DNA of 64,000 bases from Aplectana chamaeleonis (taxonomy: Eukaryota > Nematoda > Chromadorea > Rhabditida > Cosmocercidae). The position numbers were made by a program, and so were the translations under genes. Shown here one piece after another: positions 12,401-25,554 of this stretch; the first letter of the stretch is position 1, and the number at the start of each line of letters is the position of its first letter. The notes beneath the pieces were generated by a model that had not been told where the DNA came from, did not search any database, and saw nothing but the letters and a program-made list of their open reading frames with translations. Location: NCBI GenBank assembly GCA_029168955.1, contig JAPDOI010000173.1, positions 434,001-498,000 of the forward strand, written 5' to 3'.

Positions 12401-15400
12401 CCCCTAGAATTTGGCTTCACGGGAATATCAGCCTACACCCGGGGATTTTCTCCCCTGCCCACAGTGCAGCCGCAGGCTGCACCGCCCCTTCTGGGTTTCG
12501 ACCAATTCGCACCTCCTAGAATTTGGCTTCACGGGAATATCAGCCTACACCCGGGGATTTCCTCCCCTGCCCACAGTGCAGCCGCAGGCTGCACTGTCCA
12601 TTCTGAGTTGCAACCGATTTGCCCCTCCCAGATTTTGGCTTCACGGGAATATCAGCTCACATCCGGGGATTTCCTCCCCCCGCATACAGTGCAGCCGCAG
12701 GCTGCACCGTCCTTTCTGGGTTTCGACCAATTCGCACCCCCTAGAATTTGGCTTCACGGGAATATCAGCCTACACCCGTGGATTTTCTCCCCTGCCCATA
12801 GTGCAGCCGCAGGGTGCACCGCCTTTTCTGGGTTTCGACCAATTCGCACCATCTAGAATTTGGCTTCACGGGAATATCAGCCCACATCCGGGGATTTCTT
12901 CCCCTGCCCACAGTGCAGCCGCAGGCTGCACCGTCCATTCTGGGTTTCGACCATTTTGCACCTCCTAGAATTTGGCTTAACGGGAATATCAGCCCACACC
13001 CGGGGATTTCCTCCCCTGCCCACAGTGCAGCCGCAGGCTGCACCGCTTCTTCTGGGTTTCGACCAATTCGCAACTCCTAGAAATTGGCTTCACGGGAATA
13101 TCAGCCCACACCCCGGGATTCCCTCCCTTACCCACAGTGCAGCCGCAGGCTGCACCGCTCTTTCTGGGTTTCGACCAATTCGCACCTCCTAGAATTTGGC
13201 TTCACGGGAATATCAGCCCACACCCGGGGATTTCCTCCCCTGCCCACAGTGCAGCCGCAGGCAGCACCGTCCATTCTGGGTTTCGACCATTTTGCACCTC
13301 CTAGAATTTGGCTCCACGGGAATATCAGCCTACACCCGGGGATGTCCTCCTGCCCACAATAGTGCAGCCGCAGGCTGGTCCGCTCCTTCTGGGTGTCGAC
13401 CAATGCGCAACTCCTAGAAATTGGCTTCACGGGAATATCAGCCCACACCTGGGGATTCCCTCCCCTGCCCACAGTGCAGCCGCTGGCTGCCCCGCTCCTT
13501 CTAGGTTTCCTCCAATTCGCACCTCCTACAATCTGGCTTCCCGGGTATATCAGCCCACACCCGAGGAGTTCCTCCTGCCCACAGTGCAGCCGCAGGCTGC
13601 ACCGCTCCTTCTGGGTTTCGACCAATTCGCAACTCCTAGAAATTGGCTTCACGGGAATATCAGCCCACACCCTGGGATTCCCTCCTGCCCACAGTGCAGC
13701 CGCTGGCTGCACCGCTCCTTCTAGGTTTCGACCAATTCGCACCTCCTATAATTTGGCTTCACGGGAATATCAGCCCACACCCGGGGATTTCCTCCCCTGC
13801 CCACAGTGCAGCCGCAGGCTGCACCGCTTCTTCGGGGTTTCGACCAATTCGCAACTCCTAGAAATTGGCTTCACGGGAATATCAGCCCACACCCGGGGAT
13901 TTGCTCCCCTGCCCTTAGTGCAGCCGCAGGCTGCCCCGCTCCTTCTGGGTTTCGACCAATTCGCAACTCTTAGAAATTGGCTTCACAGGAATATCAGTCC
14001 ACACCTGGGGATTTCCTCACCTGCCCACAGTGGCTTTCGACCAATTCGCAACTCCTAGAAATTCGCTTCACGGGAATATCAGCCTACACCCGGGGATTCC
14101 CTCCCCTGCCCACAGTGCAGCCGCAGACTGCACTGTCCATTCTGGGTTTCGACCAATTCGCACCCCCTAGAATTTGGCTTCACGGGAATATCAGCCTACA
14201 CCCGGGGATTTTCTCCCCTGCCCACAGTGCAGCCGCAGGCTGCACCGCCCCTTCTGGGTTTCGACCAATTCGCACCCCTAGAATTTGGCTTCACGGGAAT
14301 ATCAGCCTACACCCGGGGATTTTCTCCCCTGCCCACAGTGCAGCCGCAGACTGCACTGTCCATTCTGGGTTTCGACCAATTCGCACCTCCTAGAATTTGG
14401 CTTCACGGGAATATCAACCCACACCCTTGCATTTCCTCCCCTGCCCACAGTGCAGCCGCAGGCAGCACCGTCCATTCTGGGTTTCGACCATTTTGCACCT
14501 CCTAGAATTTGGCTCCACGGGAATATCAGCCTACACTCGGGGATTCCCTCCCCTGCCCACAGTGCAGCCGCAGGCTGCACTGTCCATTCTGGGTTTCGAC
14601 CAATTCGCACCTCCTAGAATTTGGCTTTACGGGAATATCAGCCCACATCCGGGGATTTCCTCCCCTGCCCACCGTGCAGTCGCAGGCTGCACCGTCCTTT
14701 CTGGGTTTCGACCAATTCGCACCCCCTAGAATTTGGCTTCACGGGAATATCAGCCCACACCCGGAGATTCCCTCCCCTGCCCACAGTGCAGCCGCAGGCT
14801 GCACCGCCCCTTCTGGGTTTCGACCAATTCGCACCTCCTAGAATTGGGCTTCACGGGAATATCAGCCTGCACCCGGGGATTTTCTCCCCTGCCCACAGTG
14901 CAGCCGCAGGCTGCACCGCCTTCTGGGGTTTCGACCAATTCGCACCTCCTAGAATTTGGCTTCACGGGAATATCACCCTACACCCTGGGATTTCCTCCCC
15001 TGCCCACAGTGCAGCCGCAGGCTGCACTGTCCATTCTGAGTTGCAACCGAATTGCCCCTCCCAGATTTTGGCTTCACGGGAATATCAGCTCACACCCGGG
15101 GATTTTCTCCCCTGCATACCACAGTGCAGCCGCAGGCTGCACCGTCCTTTCTGGGTTTCGACCAATTAGCACCCCTAGAATTTGGCTTCACGGGAATATC
15201 AGCCTACACCCGGGATTTTCCCCTGCCCACAGTGCAGCCGCAGGCTGCACCGCCCCCTTCTGGGTTTCGACCAATTCACACCTCCTCCTAGATTTTGGCT
15301 TCACGGGAATATCACCCCACACCCCGGGATTTCTTCCCCTGCCCACAGTGCAGCCGCAGGCTGCCCCGTCCATTCTGGGTTTCGACCATTTTGCACCTCC

Positions 15401-18400
15401 TAGAATTTGGCTTAACGGGAATATCAGCCCACACCCGGGGATTTCTCCCTGCCCACAGTGCAGCCGCAGGCTGCACTGCTTCTTCTGGGTTTCGACCAAT
15501 TCGCAACTCCTAGAAATTGGCTTCACGGGAATATCAGCCCACACCCGGGATTCCTCCTCTGCCCACAGTGCAGCCGCAGGCTGCACCGCTCCTTCTGGGT
15601 TTCGACCAATTCGCACCTCCTAGAATTTGGCTTCACGGGAATATCAGCCCACACCCGGGGATTTCCTCCCCTGCCCACAGTGCAGCCGCAGGCAGCACCG
15701 TCCATTCTGGGTTTCGACCATTTTGCACCTCCTAGAATTTGGCTCCACGGGAATATCAGCCTACACCCGGGGATGTCCTCCCCTGCCCACAGTGCAGCCG
15801 CAGGCTGCACCGCTCCTTCTGGGTTTCGACCAATTCGCAACTCCTAGAAATTGGCTTCACGGGAATATCAGCCCACACCTGGGGATTCCCTCCCCTGCCC
15901 ACAGTGCAGCCGCTGGCTGCACCGCTCCTTCTAGGTTTCGACCAATTCGCACCTCCTATAATTTGGCTTCACGGGAATATCAGCCCACACCCGGGGATTT
16001 CCTCCCCTGCCCACAGTGCAGCCGCAGGCTGCACCGCTCCTTCTGGGTTTCGACCAATTCGCAACTCCTAGAAATTGGCTTCACGGGAATATCAGCCCAC
16101 ACCCGGGGATTTGCTCCCCTGCCCTTAGTGCAGCCGCAGGCTGCACCGCTCCTTCTGGGTTTCGACCAATTCGCAACTCTTAGAAATTGGCTTCACGGGA
16201 ATATCAGTCCACACCTGGGGATTTCCTCACCTGCCCACAGTGGGTTTCGACCAATTCGCAACTCCTAGAAATTCGCTTCACGGGAATATCGGCCTACACC
16301 TGGGGATTTCCTCCCCTGCCCACAGTGCAGCCGCAGGCTGCACTGTCCATTCTGTGTTTCGACCAATTCGCACCTCCTAGAATTCGGCTTTACGGGAATA
16401 TCAGCCCACACCTGGGGATTTCCTCCCCTGCCCACAGTGCAGCCGCAGGCTGCACCGCTCCTTCTGGGTTTCGACCAATTCGCAACTCCTAGAAATTGGC
16501 TTCACGGGAATATCATTCCACACCTGGGGATTCCCTCCCCTGCCCACAGTGCAGCCGCAGGCTGCACCGCTCTTTCTGGGTTTCGACCAATTCGCACCTC
16601 CTATAATTTGGCTTCACGGGAATATCAGCCCACACCCGGAAATTTCCTCCCCTGCCCACAGTGCAGCCGCAGGCTGCACCGCTTCTTCGGGGTTTCGACC
16701 AATTCGCAACTCCTAGAAATTGGCTTCACGGGAATATCAGCCCACACCCGGGGATTCCCTCCCCTGCCCACAGTGCAGCCGCAGACTGCACTGTCCATTC
16801 TGGGTTTCGACCAATTCGCACCTCCTAGAATTTGGCTTCACGGGAATATCAACCCACACCCTTGCATTTCCTCCCCTGCCCACAGTGCAGCCGCAGGCAG
16901 CACCGTCCATTCTGGGTTTCGACCATTTTGCACCTCCTAGAATTTGGCTCCACGGGAATATCAGCCTACACTCGGGGATTCCTCCCTGCCCACAGTGCAG
17001 CCGCAGGCTGCACTGTCCATTCTGGGTTTCGACCAACCTGCACCTCCTAGAATTTGGCTTTACGGGAATATCAGCCAACACCCGGGGATTTCCTCCCTGC
17101 ATACAGTGCAGCCGCAGGCTGCACCGTCCTTCTGGGTTTCGACCAATTCGCACCCCTAGAATTTGGCTTCACGGGAATATCAGCCTACACCCGGGATTTT
17201 CTCCTGCTCACAGTGCAGCCGCAGGCTGCACCGCCCCTTCTGGGTTTCGACCAATTCACCCCTAGAATTTGGCTTCACGGGAATATCAGCCTACACCCGG
17301 GGATTTTCTCCTGCCCACAGTGCAGCCGCAGGCTGCACTGCCCCTTTTCTGGGTTTCGCCCAATTCGCACCATCTAGCACTTGGCTTCACGGGAATATCA
17401 CCCTACACCCTGGGATTTCCTCCCCTGCCCACAGTGCAGCCGCAGGCTGCACTGTCCATTCTGAGTTGCAACCGAATTGCCCCTCCCAGATTTTGGCTTC
17501 ACGGGAATATCAGCTCACACCCGGGGATTTTCTCCCCCCGCATACAGTGCAGCCGCAGGCTGCACCGTCCTTTCTGGGTTTCGACCAATTAGCACCCCCT
17601 AGAATTTGGCTTCACGGGAATATCAGCCTACACCCGGGGATTTTCCCCCCTGCCCACAGTGCAGCCGCAGGCTGCACCGCCCCTTCTGGGTTTCGACCAA
17701 TTCGCACCTCCTAGAATTTGGCTTCACGGGAATATCAGCCTACACCCGGGGATTTTCTCCCCTGCCCACAGTGCAGCCGCAGGCTGCACCGCCCTTTCTG
17801 GGTTTCGACCAATTCGCACCTCCTAGAATTTGGCTTAACGGGAATACCAGCCCACACCCGGGGATTCCCTCCCCTGCCCACAGTGCAGCCGCAGGCTGCA
17901 CCGCCCCTTCTGGGTTTCGACCAATTCGCACCTCCTAGAATTTGGCTTCACGGGAATATCAGCCCACACCCGGGGATTCCCTCCCCTGCCCACAGTGCAG
18001 CCGCAGGCTGCACCGCTCCTTCTGGGTTTCGACCAATTCGCACCTCCTAGAATTTGGCTTCACGGGAATATCAGCCCACACCCGGGGATTTCCTCCCCTG
18101 CCCACAGTGCAGCCGCAGGCAGCACCGTCCATTCTGGGTTTCGACCATTTTGCACCTCCTAGAATTTGGCTCCACGGGAATATCAGCCTACACCCGGGGA
18201 TTTCCTCCCCTGCCCACAGTGCAGCCGCAGGCTGCACTGTCCATTCTGGGTTTCGACCAATTCGCAACTCCTAGAAATTGGCTTCACGGGAATATCAGCC
18301 CACACCCGGGGATTCCCTCCCCTGCCCACAGTGCAGCCGCAGGCTGCACCGCTCCTTCTGGGTTTCGACCAATTGCACCTCCTAGAATTTGGCTTCACGG

Positions 18401-21400
18401 GAATATCAGCCCACACCCGGGGATTTCCTCCCCGCCCACAGTGCAGCCGCAGGCAGCACCGTCCATTCTGGGTTTCTGACCATTTTGCACCTCCTAGAAT
18501 TTGGCTCCACGGAATATCAGCCTACACCCGGGGATTTCCTCCCCTGCCCACAGTGCAGCCGCACGCTGCACTGTCCATTCTGGGTTTCGACCAATTCGCA
18601 CCTCCTAGAATTTGGCTTTACGGGAATATCAGCCCACACCCGGGGATTTTCTCCCCTGCCTACAGTGCAGCCGCAGGCTGCACCGCTCCTTCTGGGTTTC
18701 GACCAATTCGCAACTCCTAGAAATTGGCTTCACGGGAATATCAGCCCACACCTGGGGATTCCCTCCCCTGCCCACAGTGCAGCCGCTGGCTGCACCGCTC
18801 CTTCTAGGTTTCGACCAATTCGCACCTCCTATAATTTGGCTTCACGGGAATATCAGCCCACACCCGGGGATTTCCTCCCCTGCCCACAGTGCAGCCGCAG
18901 GCTGCACCGCTTCTTCGGGGTTTCGACCAATTCGCAACTCCTAGAAATTGGCTTCACGGGAATATCAGCCCACACCCGGGGATTCCTTCCCCTGCCCACA
19001 GTGCAGCCGCAGGCTGCACCGCTCCTTCTGGGTTTCGACCAATTCGCACCTCCTAGAATTTGGCTTCACGGGAATATCAGCCCACACCCGGGGATTTCCT
19101 CCCCTGCCCACAGTGCAGCCGCAGGCTGCACCGCTCCTTCTGGGTTTCGACCAATTCGCACCTCCTAGAATTTAGCTTCACGGGAATATCAGCCCACACC
19201 CGGGGATTCCCTCCCCTGCCCACAGTGCAGCCGCAGACTGCACTGTCCATTCTGGGTTTCGACCAATTCGCACCTCCTAGAATTTGGCTTCACGGAAATA
19301 TCAACCCACACCCTTGCATTTCCTCCCCTGCCCACAGTGCAGCCGCAGGCAGCACCGTCCATTCTGGGTTTCGACCATTTTGCACCTCCTAGAATTTGGC
19401 TCCACGGGAATATCAGCCTACACTCGGGGATTCCCTCCCCTGCCCACAGTGCAGCCGCAGGCTGCACTGTCCATTTTGGGTTTCGACCAATTCGCACCTC
19501 CTAGAATTTGGCTTCACGGGAATATCAGCCCACACCCTTGGATTTCCTCCCCTGCTCACAGTGCAGCCGCAGGCAGCACCGTCCATTCTGGGTTGCAACC
19601 AATTCGCACCTCCTAGAATTTGGCTTCACGGGAATATCAGCCCACACCCGGGGATCCCCTCCCCTGCCCACAGTGCAGCCGCAGGCAGCACCGTCCATTC
19701 TGGGTTTCGACCATTTTGCACCTCCTAGAATTTGGCTCCACGGGAATATCAGCCTACACCCGGGGATTTCCTCCCCTGCCCACAGTGCAGCCGCAGGCTG
19801 CACTGTCCATTCTGGGTTTCGACCAATTCGCACCTCCTAGAATTTGGCTTTACGGGAATATCAGCCCACACCCGGGGATTTCCTCCCCTGCCCACAGTGC
19901 AGCCGCAGGCTGCACCGCTCCTTCTGGGTTTCGACCAATTCGCAACTCCTAGAAATTGGCTTCACGGGAATATCAGCCCACACCTGGGGATTCCCTCCCC
20001 TGCCCACAGTGCAGCCGCTGGCTGCACCGCTCCTTCTAGGTTTCGACCAACTCGCACCTCCTATAATTTGGCTTCACGGGAATATCAGCCCACACCCTTG
20101 GATTTCCTCCCCTGCTCACAGTGCAGCCGCAGGCAGCACCGTCCATTCTGGGTTGCAACCAATTCGCACCTCCTAGAATTTGGCTTCACGGGAATATCAG
20201 CCCACACCCGGGGATCCCCTCCCCTGCCCACAGTGCAGCCGCAGGCAGCACCGTCCATTCTGGGTTTCGACCATTTTGCACCTCCTAGAATTTGGCTCCA
20301 CGGGAATATCAGCCTACACCCGGGGATTTCCTCCCCTGCCCACAGTGCAGCCGCAGGCTGCACTGTCCATTCTGGGTTTCGACCAATTCGCACCTCCTAG
20401 AATTTGGCTTTACGGGAATATCAGCCCACACCCGGGGATTTCCTCCCCTGCCCACAGTGCAGCCGCAGGCTGCACCGCTTCTTCGGGGTTTCGACCAATT
20501 CGCAACTCCTAGAATTTGGCTTCACGGGAATATCAGCCCACATCCCGGGGATTTCCTTCCCTGCCCACAGTGCAGCCGCAGGCTGCACCACTCCTTCTGG
20601 GTTTCGACCAATTCGCACCTCCTAGAATTTGTCTTCACGGGAATATCAGCTCACACCCGGGAAGTTCCTCTTTGCCCACAGTGCAGTCGCAGGCTGCACC
20701 GTCCTTTCTGGGTTTCGCCCAACCCTCCTAGAGTTTGGCCTCACGGGAATATCAGCCCACACCCGGGGATTCCCTCCCCTGCCCACAGTGCAGCCGCAGA
20801 CTGCACTGTCCATTCTGGGTTTCGACCAATTCGCACCTCCTAGAATTTGGCTTCACGGGAATATCAACCCACACCTTTGCATTTCCTCCCCTGCCCACAG
20901 TGCAGCCGCAGGCAGCACCGTCCATTCTGGGTTTCGACCATTTTGCACCTCCTAGAATTTGGCTCCACGGGAATATCAGCCCACACCCGGGGATTTCCTC
21001 CCCTGCCCACAGTGCAGCCGCAGGCTGCACTGTCCATTCTGGGTTTCGACCAATTCGCACCTCCTAGAATTCGGCTTTACGGGAATATCAGCCCACATCC
21101 GGGGATTCCCTCCCCTGCCCACAGTGCAGTCGCAGGCTGCACCGCCCCTGCTGTGTTTCGACCAATTCGCACCTCCTAGAATTTGGCTTCACGGGAATAT
21201 CAGCCCACACCCTTGGATTTCCTCCCCTGCCCACAGTGCAGCCGCAGGCAGCACCGTCCATTCTGGGTTTCGACCATTTTGCACCTCCTAGAATTTGGCT
21301 TCACGGGAATATCAGCCTACACCCGGGGATTTCCCCCCCTGCCCACAGTGCAGCCGCAGGCTGCACTGTCCATTATGGGTTTTGACCAATTCGCACCTCC

Positions 21401-22250
21401 TAGAAATTGGCTTCACCGGAATATCAGCCCACACCCGGGGATTCCCTCCCCTGCCCACAGTGCAGCCGCAGGCTGCACCGCTCCTCCTGGGTTTCGACCA
21501 ATTCGCACCTCCTAGAATTTGGCTTCACGGGAATATCAGCCTACACCCTGGGATTTCCTCCCCTGCCCACAGTGCAGCCGCAGGCTACACTGTCCATTCT
21601 GAGTTGCAGCCGATTTTCCCCTCCCAGATTTTGGCTTCACGGGAATATCAGCCCACACCCGGGGATTTCCTCCCCTGCCCACAGTGCAGCCGCAGGCTGC
21701 ACCGTCCATTATGGGTTTCGACCATTTTGCACCGCCTAGAATTTGGCTTCACGGGAATATCAGCCCACACCCAGGGATTCCCTTCCCTGCCCACAGTGCA
21801 GCCGCAGGCTGCACCGCCCCATCTGGGTTTCGACCAATTCGCTCCTCCTAGAATTTGGCTTCACGGGAATATCAGCCCACACCCAGGGAATTTCCTCCCC
21901 CGCATACAGTGCAGCCGCAGGCTCACCGTCCATTCTGGGTTTCGACCAATTCGCACCTCCTTGAATTTGGCTTCACGGGAATATCAGCCCGCACCCGGGG
22001 ATTTCCCCCCTGCCCACAGTGCAGCCGCAGGCTGCATCGTCCATTCTGGGTTGCAACCGATTTGCCCCTCCAAGAATTTGGCTACACGGGAATATCAGCC
22101 CACACCCGGGATTCCCTCCTCTGCTCACAGTGCAGCTACAGGCTGCACTGTCCATTCTGGGTTTCAACCCATTTGCACCTCCTAGGATTTCGCGTCACGG
22201 GAATATCAACCCACACCCGGGATTTCCTCCCTTGCCGAACGTCCTTTTTG
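6440..22250 (+). repeat. 112-bp satellite array (~140 monomers)
   Basis: The monomer can be read as a CCTCCTAGAATTTGGCTTCA block, then CGGGAATATCAGCCCACACC, CGGGGATTTCCTCCCCTGCC, CACAGTGCAGCCGCAGGCTG, CACCGTCCATTCTGGGTTTC and GACCAATTCGCA. The period is 112 bp, shown by identical landmarks at 10199, 10311, 10423 and 10535. Nearly every monomer keeps the inverted repeat GTGCAGCC-GCA-GGCTGCAC. Because 112 is not a multiple of 3, the many ~110-codon ORFs are exactly three monomers long and are artefacts. From about 6440 to 9400 and from 20500 onward, monomers carry many indels; the core is homogeneous. Confidence 0.97.
19516..20465 (+). repeat. recent 560-bp (5-monomer) duplication inside the satellite
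   Basis: The run beginning with the rare CCCTTGGATTTCC variant near 19538 recurs near 20098, exactly 560 bp (5 x 112) away. At least 380 bp match almost perfectly, including the GGGATCCCC variant. This points to a young unequal exchange or amplification step. Other marker variants (CCCTTGCATTTCC at about 9890, 11995, 14425, 16860, 19316 and 20877, and CTTCTTCGGGG) also recur in fixed neighbour order. Confidence 0.8.
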
Positions 22251-22440
22251 GGTTTCGAGTAACTTGAACCCCATCGAATTTTAGTTAACAGTAAGGTGAG
22301 CCCACACCCGGGGTTCTTCTCTCTTGCCGGACGTCCATTTTGGGTTTCGAGTGACTTGAACCACACCGAATGTTACCCAACAGTAAAATGAGCCTACACC
22401 CGGGGTTTCCTTCCTTTGCGGGGTGGTGCAGCCGAAGCAA
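22200..22440 (+). repeat. ~91-bp satellite variant lacking the hairpin block
   Basis: At the right border the landmark CC(C/T)ACACCCGGG recurs at about 22211, 22302 and 22393, a period of about 91 bp. These monomers go from TTGCCG straight to ACGTCC. They lack the roughly 21-bp CAGTGCAGCC-GCA-GGCTGCA segment present in the 112-bp monomers. They also carry private sequence (GAACCACACCGAATGTTACC). This is either an ancestral form or a deletion subfamily surviving at the array edge. Confidence 0.75.
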
Positions 22441-24184
22441 TGTTGCGACTTTGGGCAACGGGTGTTGTATAATTTTTGACAAAGTTTTGTAAAAAATGAA
22501 ATGGAGGGGGGGTCGTAAACAGTTCGGAGGAAAAACTGCTATGGACCATCAGTATTATGAATGTTCCCCAACTCTGTCATCCCCAAAAAGCTGAAAGAAT
22601 TTTTCATTCTGTGCGGGGATAATTAAACTTTGGAAAATTTTAAAAAATTCTGGTGAACAGGGGGGTCGTAGCTCCGCCGAAAATTGACGCAACCACTTCG
22701 AATTTTAGCCAATAATAAGATCACCCTCTACGCGGTGTTATCTAGATTTCTCTTTTTCAAGAGCTTGCTTAGGATTGTGTCGTTAGGAATTCTACTAGGC
22801 ATCTTTATGGGGCTAGCGGCATAGAAATAATTTGTTTCGGTCGATGGGCTATTTATAGCCACGGTAATATACAAAGACAGCTAAAATTGAGTCTGTACCA
22901 TGTCTACTTCTACTGTAGATTATTTTGGATCATTCAGGTGCATTAGCTCATTTCTCACTCTAACATGGAATGCATTATGCGGAAGAAAATAAGGTGAACC
23001 CAGGGAGAAATACCGCAGAGGAAACAGGATTTCACATAATTATGGAGCCGTTGAACTATTTGAAGTCAAGGTAAGCCTTCTTTCGAAAATATTGTGTTTG
23101 GTATGCAGCCTGGAAAGGCGCCTTGTTCCGAAAAATTGTCATAACAGTTTCTGACGTGGCCAAGCGCGCAGCTCCTGATACTGATTGACCGCATTTCTTC
23201 TTGTTTACTTCACATATTTTAGTCAGAAGTCATAGTTAAGGAAACGGCTTAAAAACTGGTAACGGTATGCCTTGCCTTATCCTTTCTGAAGTTCTCCGGA
23301 GGTAAGATGGGAACGAGAAGGAGGGAGAGAGATGCAGGTGTCCGTGGGGGAAGGGGGTTACGGGCAGTTCGCTCAGAATGCGACTTTCCCGAGTTTTGGT
23401 GTTACATAGGAAAATTATTTTTTGACATAGGTTTCTTGTGATAATTCTAACCTGCGCGATCGCAACGCGAAGAGGAGGGAGGGACACAGAAACGGAGTGT
23501 TGTGGTAGAAGCTCAAGCGCGCAGCATCAAAAACCGCAGGACGGTTTAGTTGTGTTACAGTTCACACTATGAAAAAGGTGTCCGGAGATTCTTGTGTCCA
23601 GCAAGAGTCGAAGGGTACGGTTTCGCAACAGGTGTTGGAACGGGAGTAGTTGGTGTTGTTATCGTTTCTAGCGAAAATCCGGTCCACTTTTGCGGACGAC
23701 TGCTGCGGCAACTCAGAACACGATGATCATCGTTCTGAAAAAAGGTTATTCGTGCCGGGGCCCATCACGCTTATCATAGTGTTGCGTGATACAACACCCG
23801 TTGTCCGCGAATGCGGACCGGAATTTCGCTTTGATAACGACAGTATGTTACTTCGACAATCTCATTCTATTCTTCTTCATGAATGACAAAGTTGCTTCTA
23901 TTGCAAATATTGAAGCTTCAAGGGAATACATAAATTTTTTTTAACATGCATTTCTCATTCCAGGTGGATCAGAGACTGTTAATATGACTTCAACGGAGAT
24001 GATAGTTCACGTGTAATCCAGTGATATATTTTTGTTTCCTCATTGTATTATTGTGCATTTGGATAAATAATCAGAATTTGATTAAAAGACATGTGCAATG
24101 GAACTGACTTCCAGGGATTCCTCCTTCGTGCTGAAAGTGTTCAGTTGGTTCACTCTGTCTCAATTCACCTATCCTTTGTGAAGT
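22441..24184. other. unannotated spacer
   Basis: About 1.7 kb with no repeat shared elsewhere in the window. Short ORFs (minus 23236-23487 and plus 23650-23886) show no recognisable motif. I looked on the minus strand for the missing terminal zinc-finger exon of the PRDM14-like gene and did not find it here. Confidence 0.4.
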
Positions 24185-24338
24185 CGTAATTCTCACGACT
24201 CATGGCGCGAGCGATGCTGCTCCGTCCGTCATGCGCTCTCTCGCTGTCTCTAACGGAGCGAGACAGCGAGAGAGCGCATGACGGACGGAGGGAGCAGCAT
24301 CGCGCACGCCGCTCGCGCCATGAGTCGTGAGAATTACG
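24185..24338. repeat. 154-bp near-perfect hairpin element
   Basis: The left arm 24185-24250 (beginning CGTAATTCTCACGACTCATG and ending GCGAGAGAGC on the complement) pairs with the right arm from about 24259. The spacer is under 10 bp. The right arm has a short insertion (GCACGCCGCTC). It is non-coding, and the short ORFs across it are symmetrical by-products. It fits a small hairpin MITE. No second copy occurs in the window. Confidence 0.85.
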
Positions 24339-25554
24339 CGAAGAAACCATGGAATTTCGCGGTTCTACAGCCTGTACATTCTATGCGTCCCACGATTACG
24401 CGACGTCGGTGGGTTCAGCCGGCACGGATCGCACTGATCGCTTTGGTTCCTCTTGGTTCACCATTCTTTGGCGAAATCTCGGGGGACATATGTTCAGAGA
24501 TACGTGCACACGGTCTGAGCTGACGCAAACTACACTATCAAGAGGGAAACAAACGACCAGTGCGGTTCGTGCTGACTCTACCCGGCCTAGGGCCCAGCGA
24601 AATGAAGCGAATTCTTTACATGGTTGAAGGAGGAAAGCCGGCCTATCGTTTGGCCAAGCCAACACCCAGAGTCCGACGTCGTGGAAACTGTTTTCAGCAG
24701 AGATGCTTTGATTAAAGATATATCGTGTTCACTGGCAAAACCGTTCTTTAGTAACAGAATCGTCCCATTTTCTGTTTCATCTGAATGGGCTATCTGGAAC
24801 AGGAACCACAGAACCGGCGGTCCCGGTCCGCCAGCTGCGCTGGCCGGCGTGAGCAGCTGGCTTATACACATGTAGATAAATGTGCACGTTTTTCTACACT
24901 ACACTGTGCTCAGTTCATTGTCTTAACCTACTTTCAAACGCACTCACAGTTGGTCCACGGGCCACTAGTAAAGCGAAAAAAGAATGACAATTTGTACATT
25001 TTCTTGCAGCTGCTAATTTGTACTATATTATCTGTATAGGACATGATTAAAAAACACCAAATAAGGCTCAACTGCATTTTCTCATTCAATCTTATGTTAT
25101 AAACAACAAATTGGTAATGCATTAATCATGCTTACTTTGGTAGCCCTTGTTTCTACATAGAGCGAGAAAAAGAAATTATGAAAGCGTGCGTTTTCGAGAA
25201 ATCAAAGCTAGAAAAAGAGTTGTGTTCTCCGCTCACAAAAAGTCCTCCATAGGAATTTTTGCGCGACCGTTCTTCGTCTCTCCACTGCAGGTATATTTCT
25301 CACCGTCTGCCAAAGAATCTTCAGCCCGTGGTTCGCAGTGTTCGCCGCAGAGTGAAATTGCGTTCGAAAACCGCTCAATGACTACGCATTTTTTCATTTC
25401 AAAACAGGAGCAGCAGTTTCTACACCAAGTTTTTCGCCTTCCCCCACTTCCAGTCTTAAGATTAAGCCCTCATTGCTCGTTTTGCTTGAGAATAAACCTC
25501 TCTCACACCATATTTGCTCCCAAGGGAGCTGGCGATCTACTACCCAATGACCGC
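24339..25554. other. unannotated spacer
   Basis: Holds several short ORFs (plus 24349-24627, plus 24624-24875, start of plus 25147-25728) without a recognisable domain or plausible splice sites. I see no gene, RNA or repeat that I can support. Confidence 0.35.

Noticed and set aside
6440..22250. Resemblance to a CRISPR array (regular repeat with an inner palindrome).
   Set aside because: There are no unique spacers, since the whole 112 bp repeats. The setting is eukaryotic and there are no cas genes.
9398..22262. Dozens of ~110-codon or longer ORFs beginning MASREYQPTPGDF or MQPQAAP.
   Set aside because: They are the 112-bp satellite read in successive frames. The length equals three monomers because 112 is 1 mod 3. 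Both strands give equivalent ORFs, so no protein is supported.
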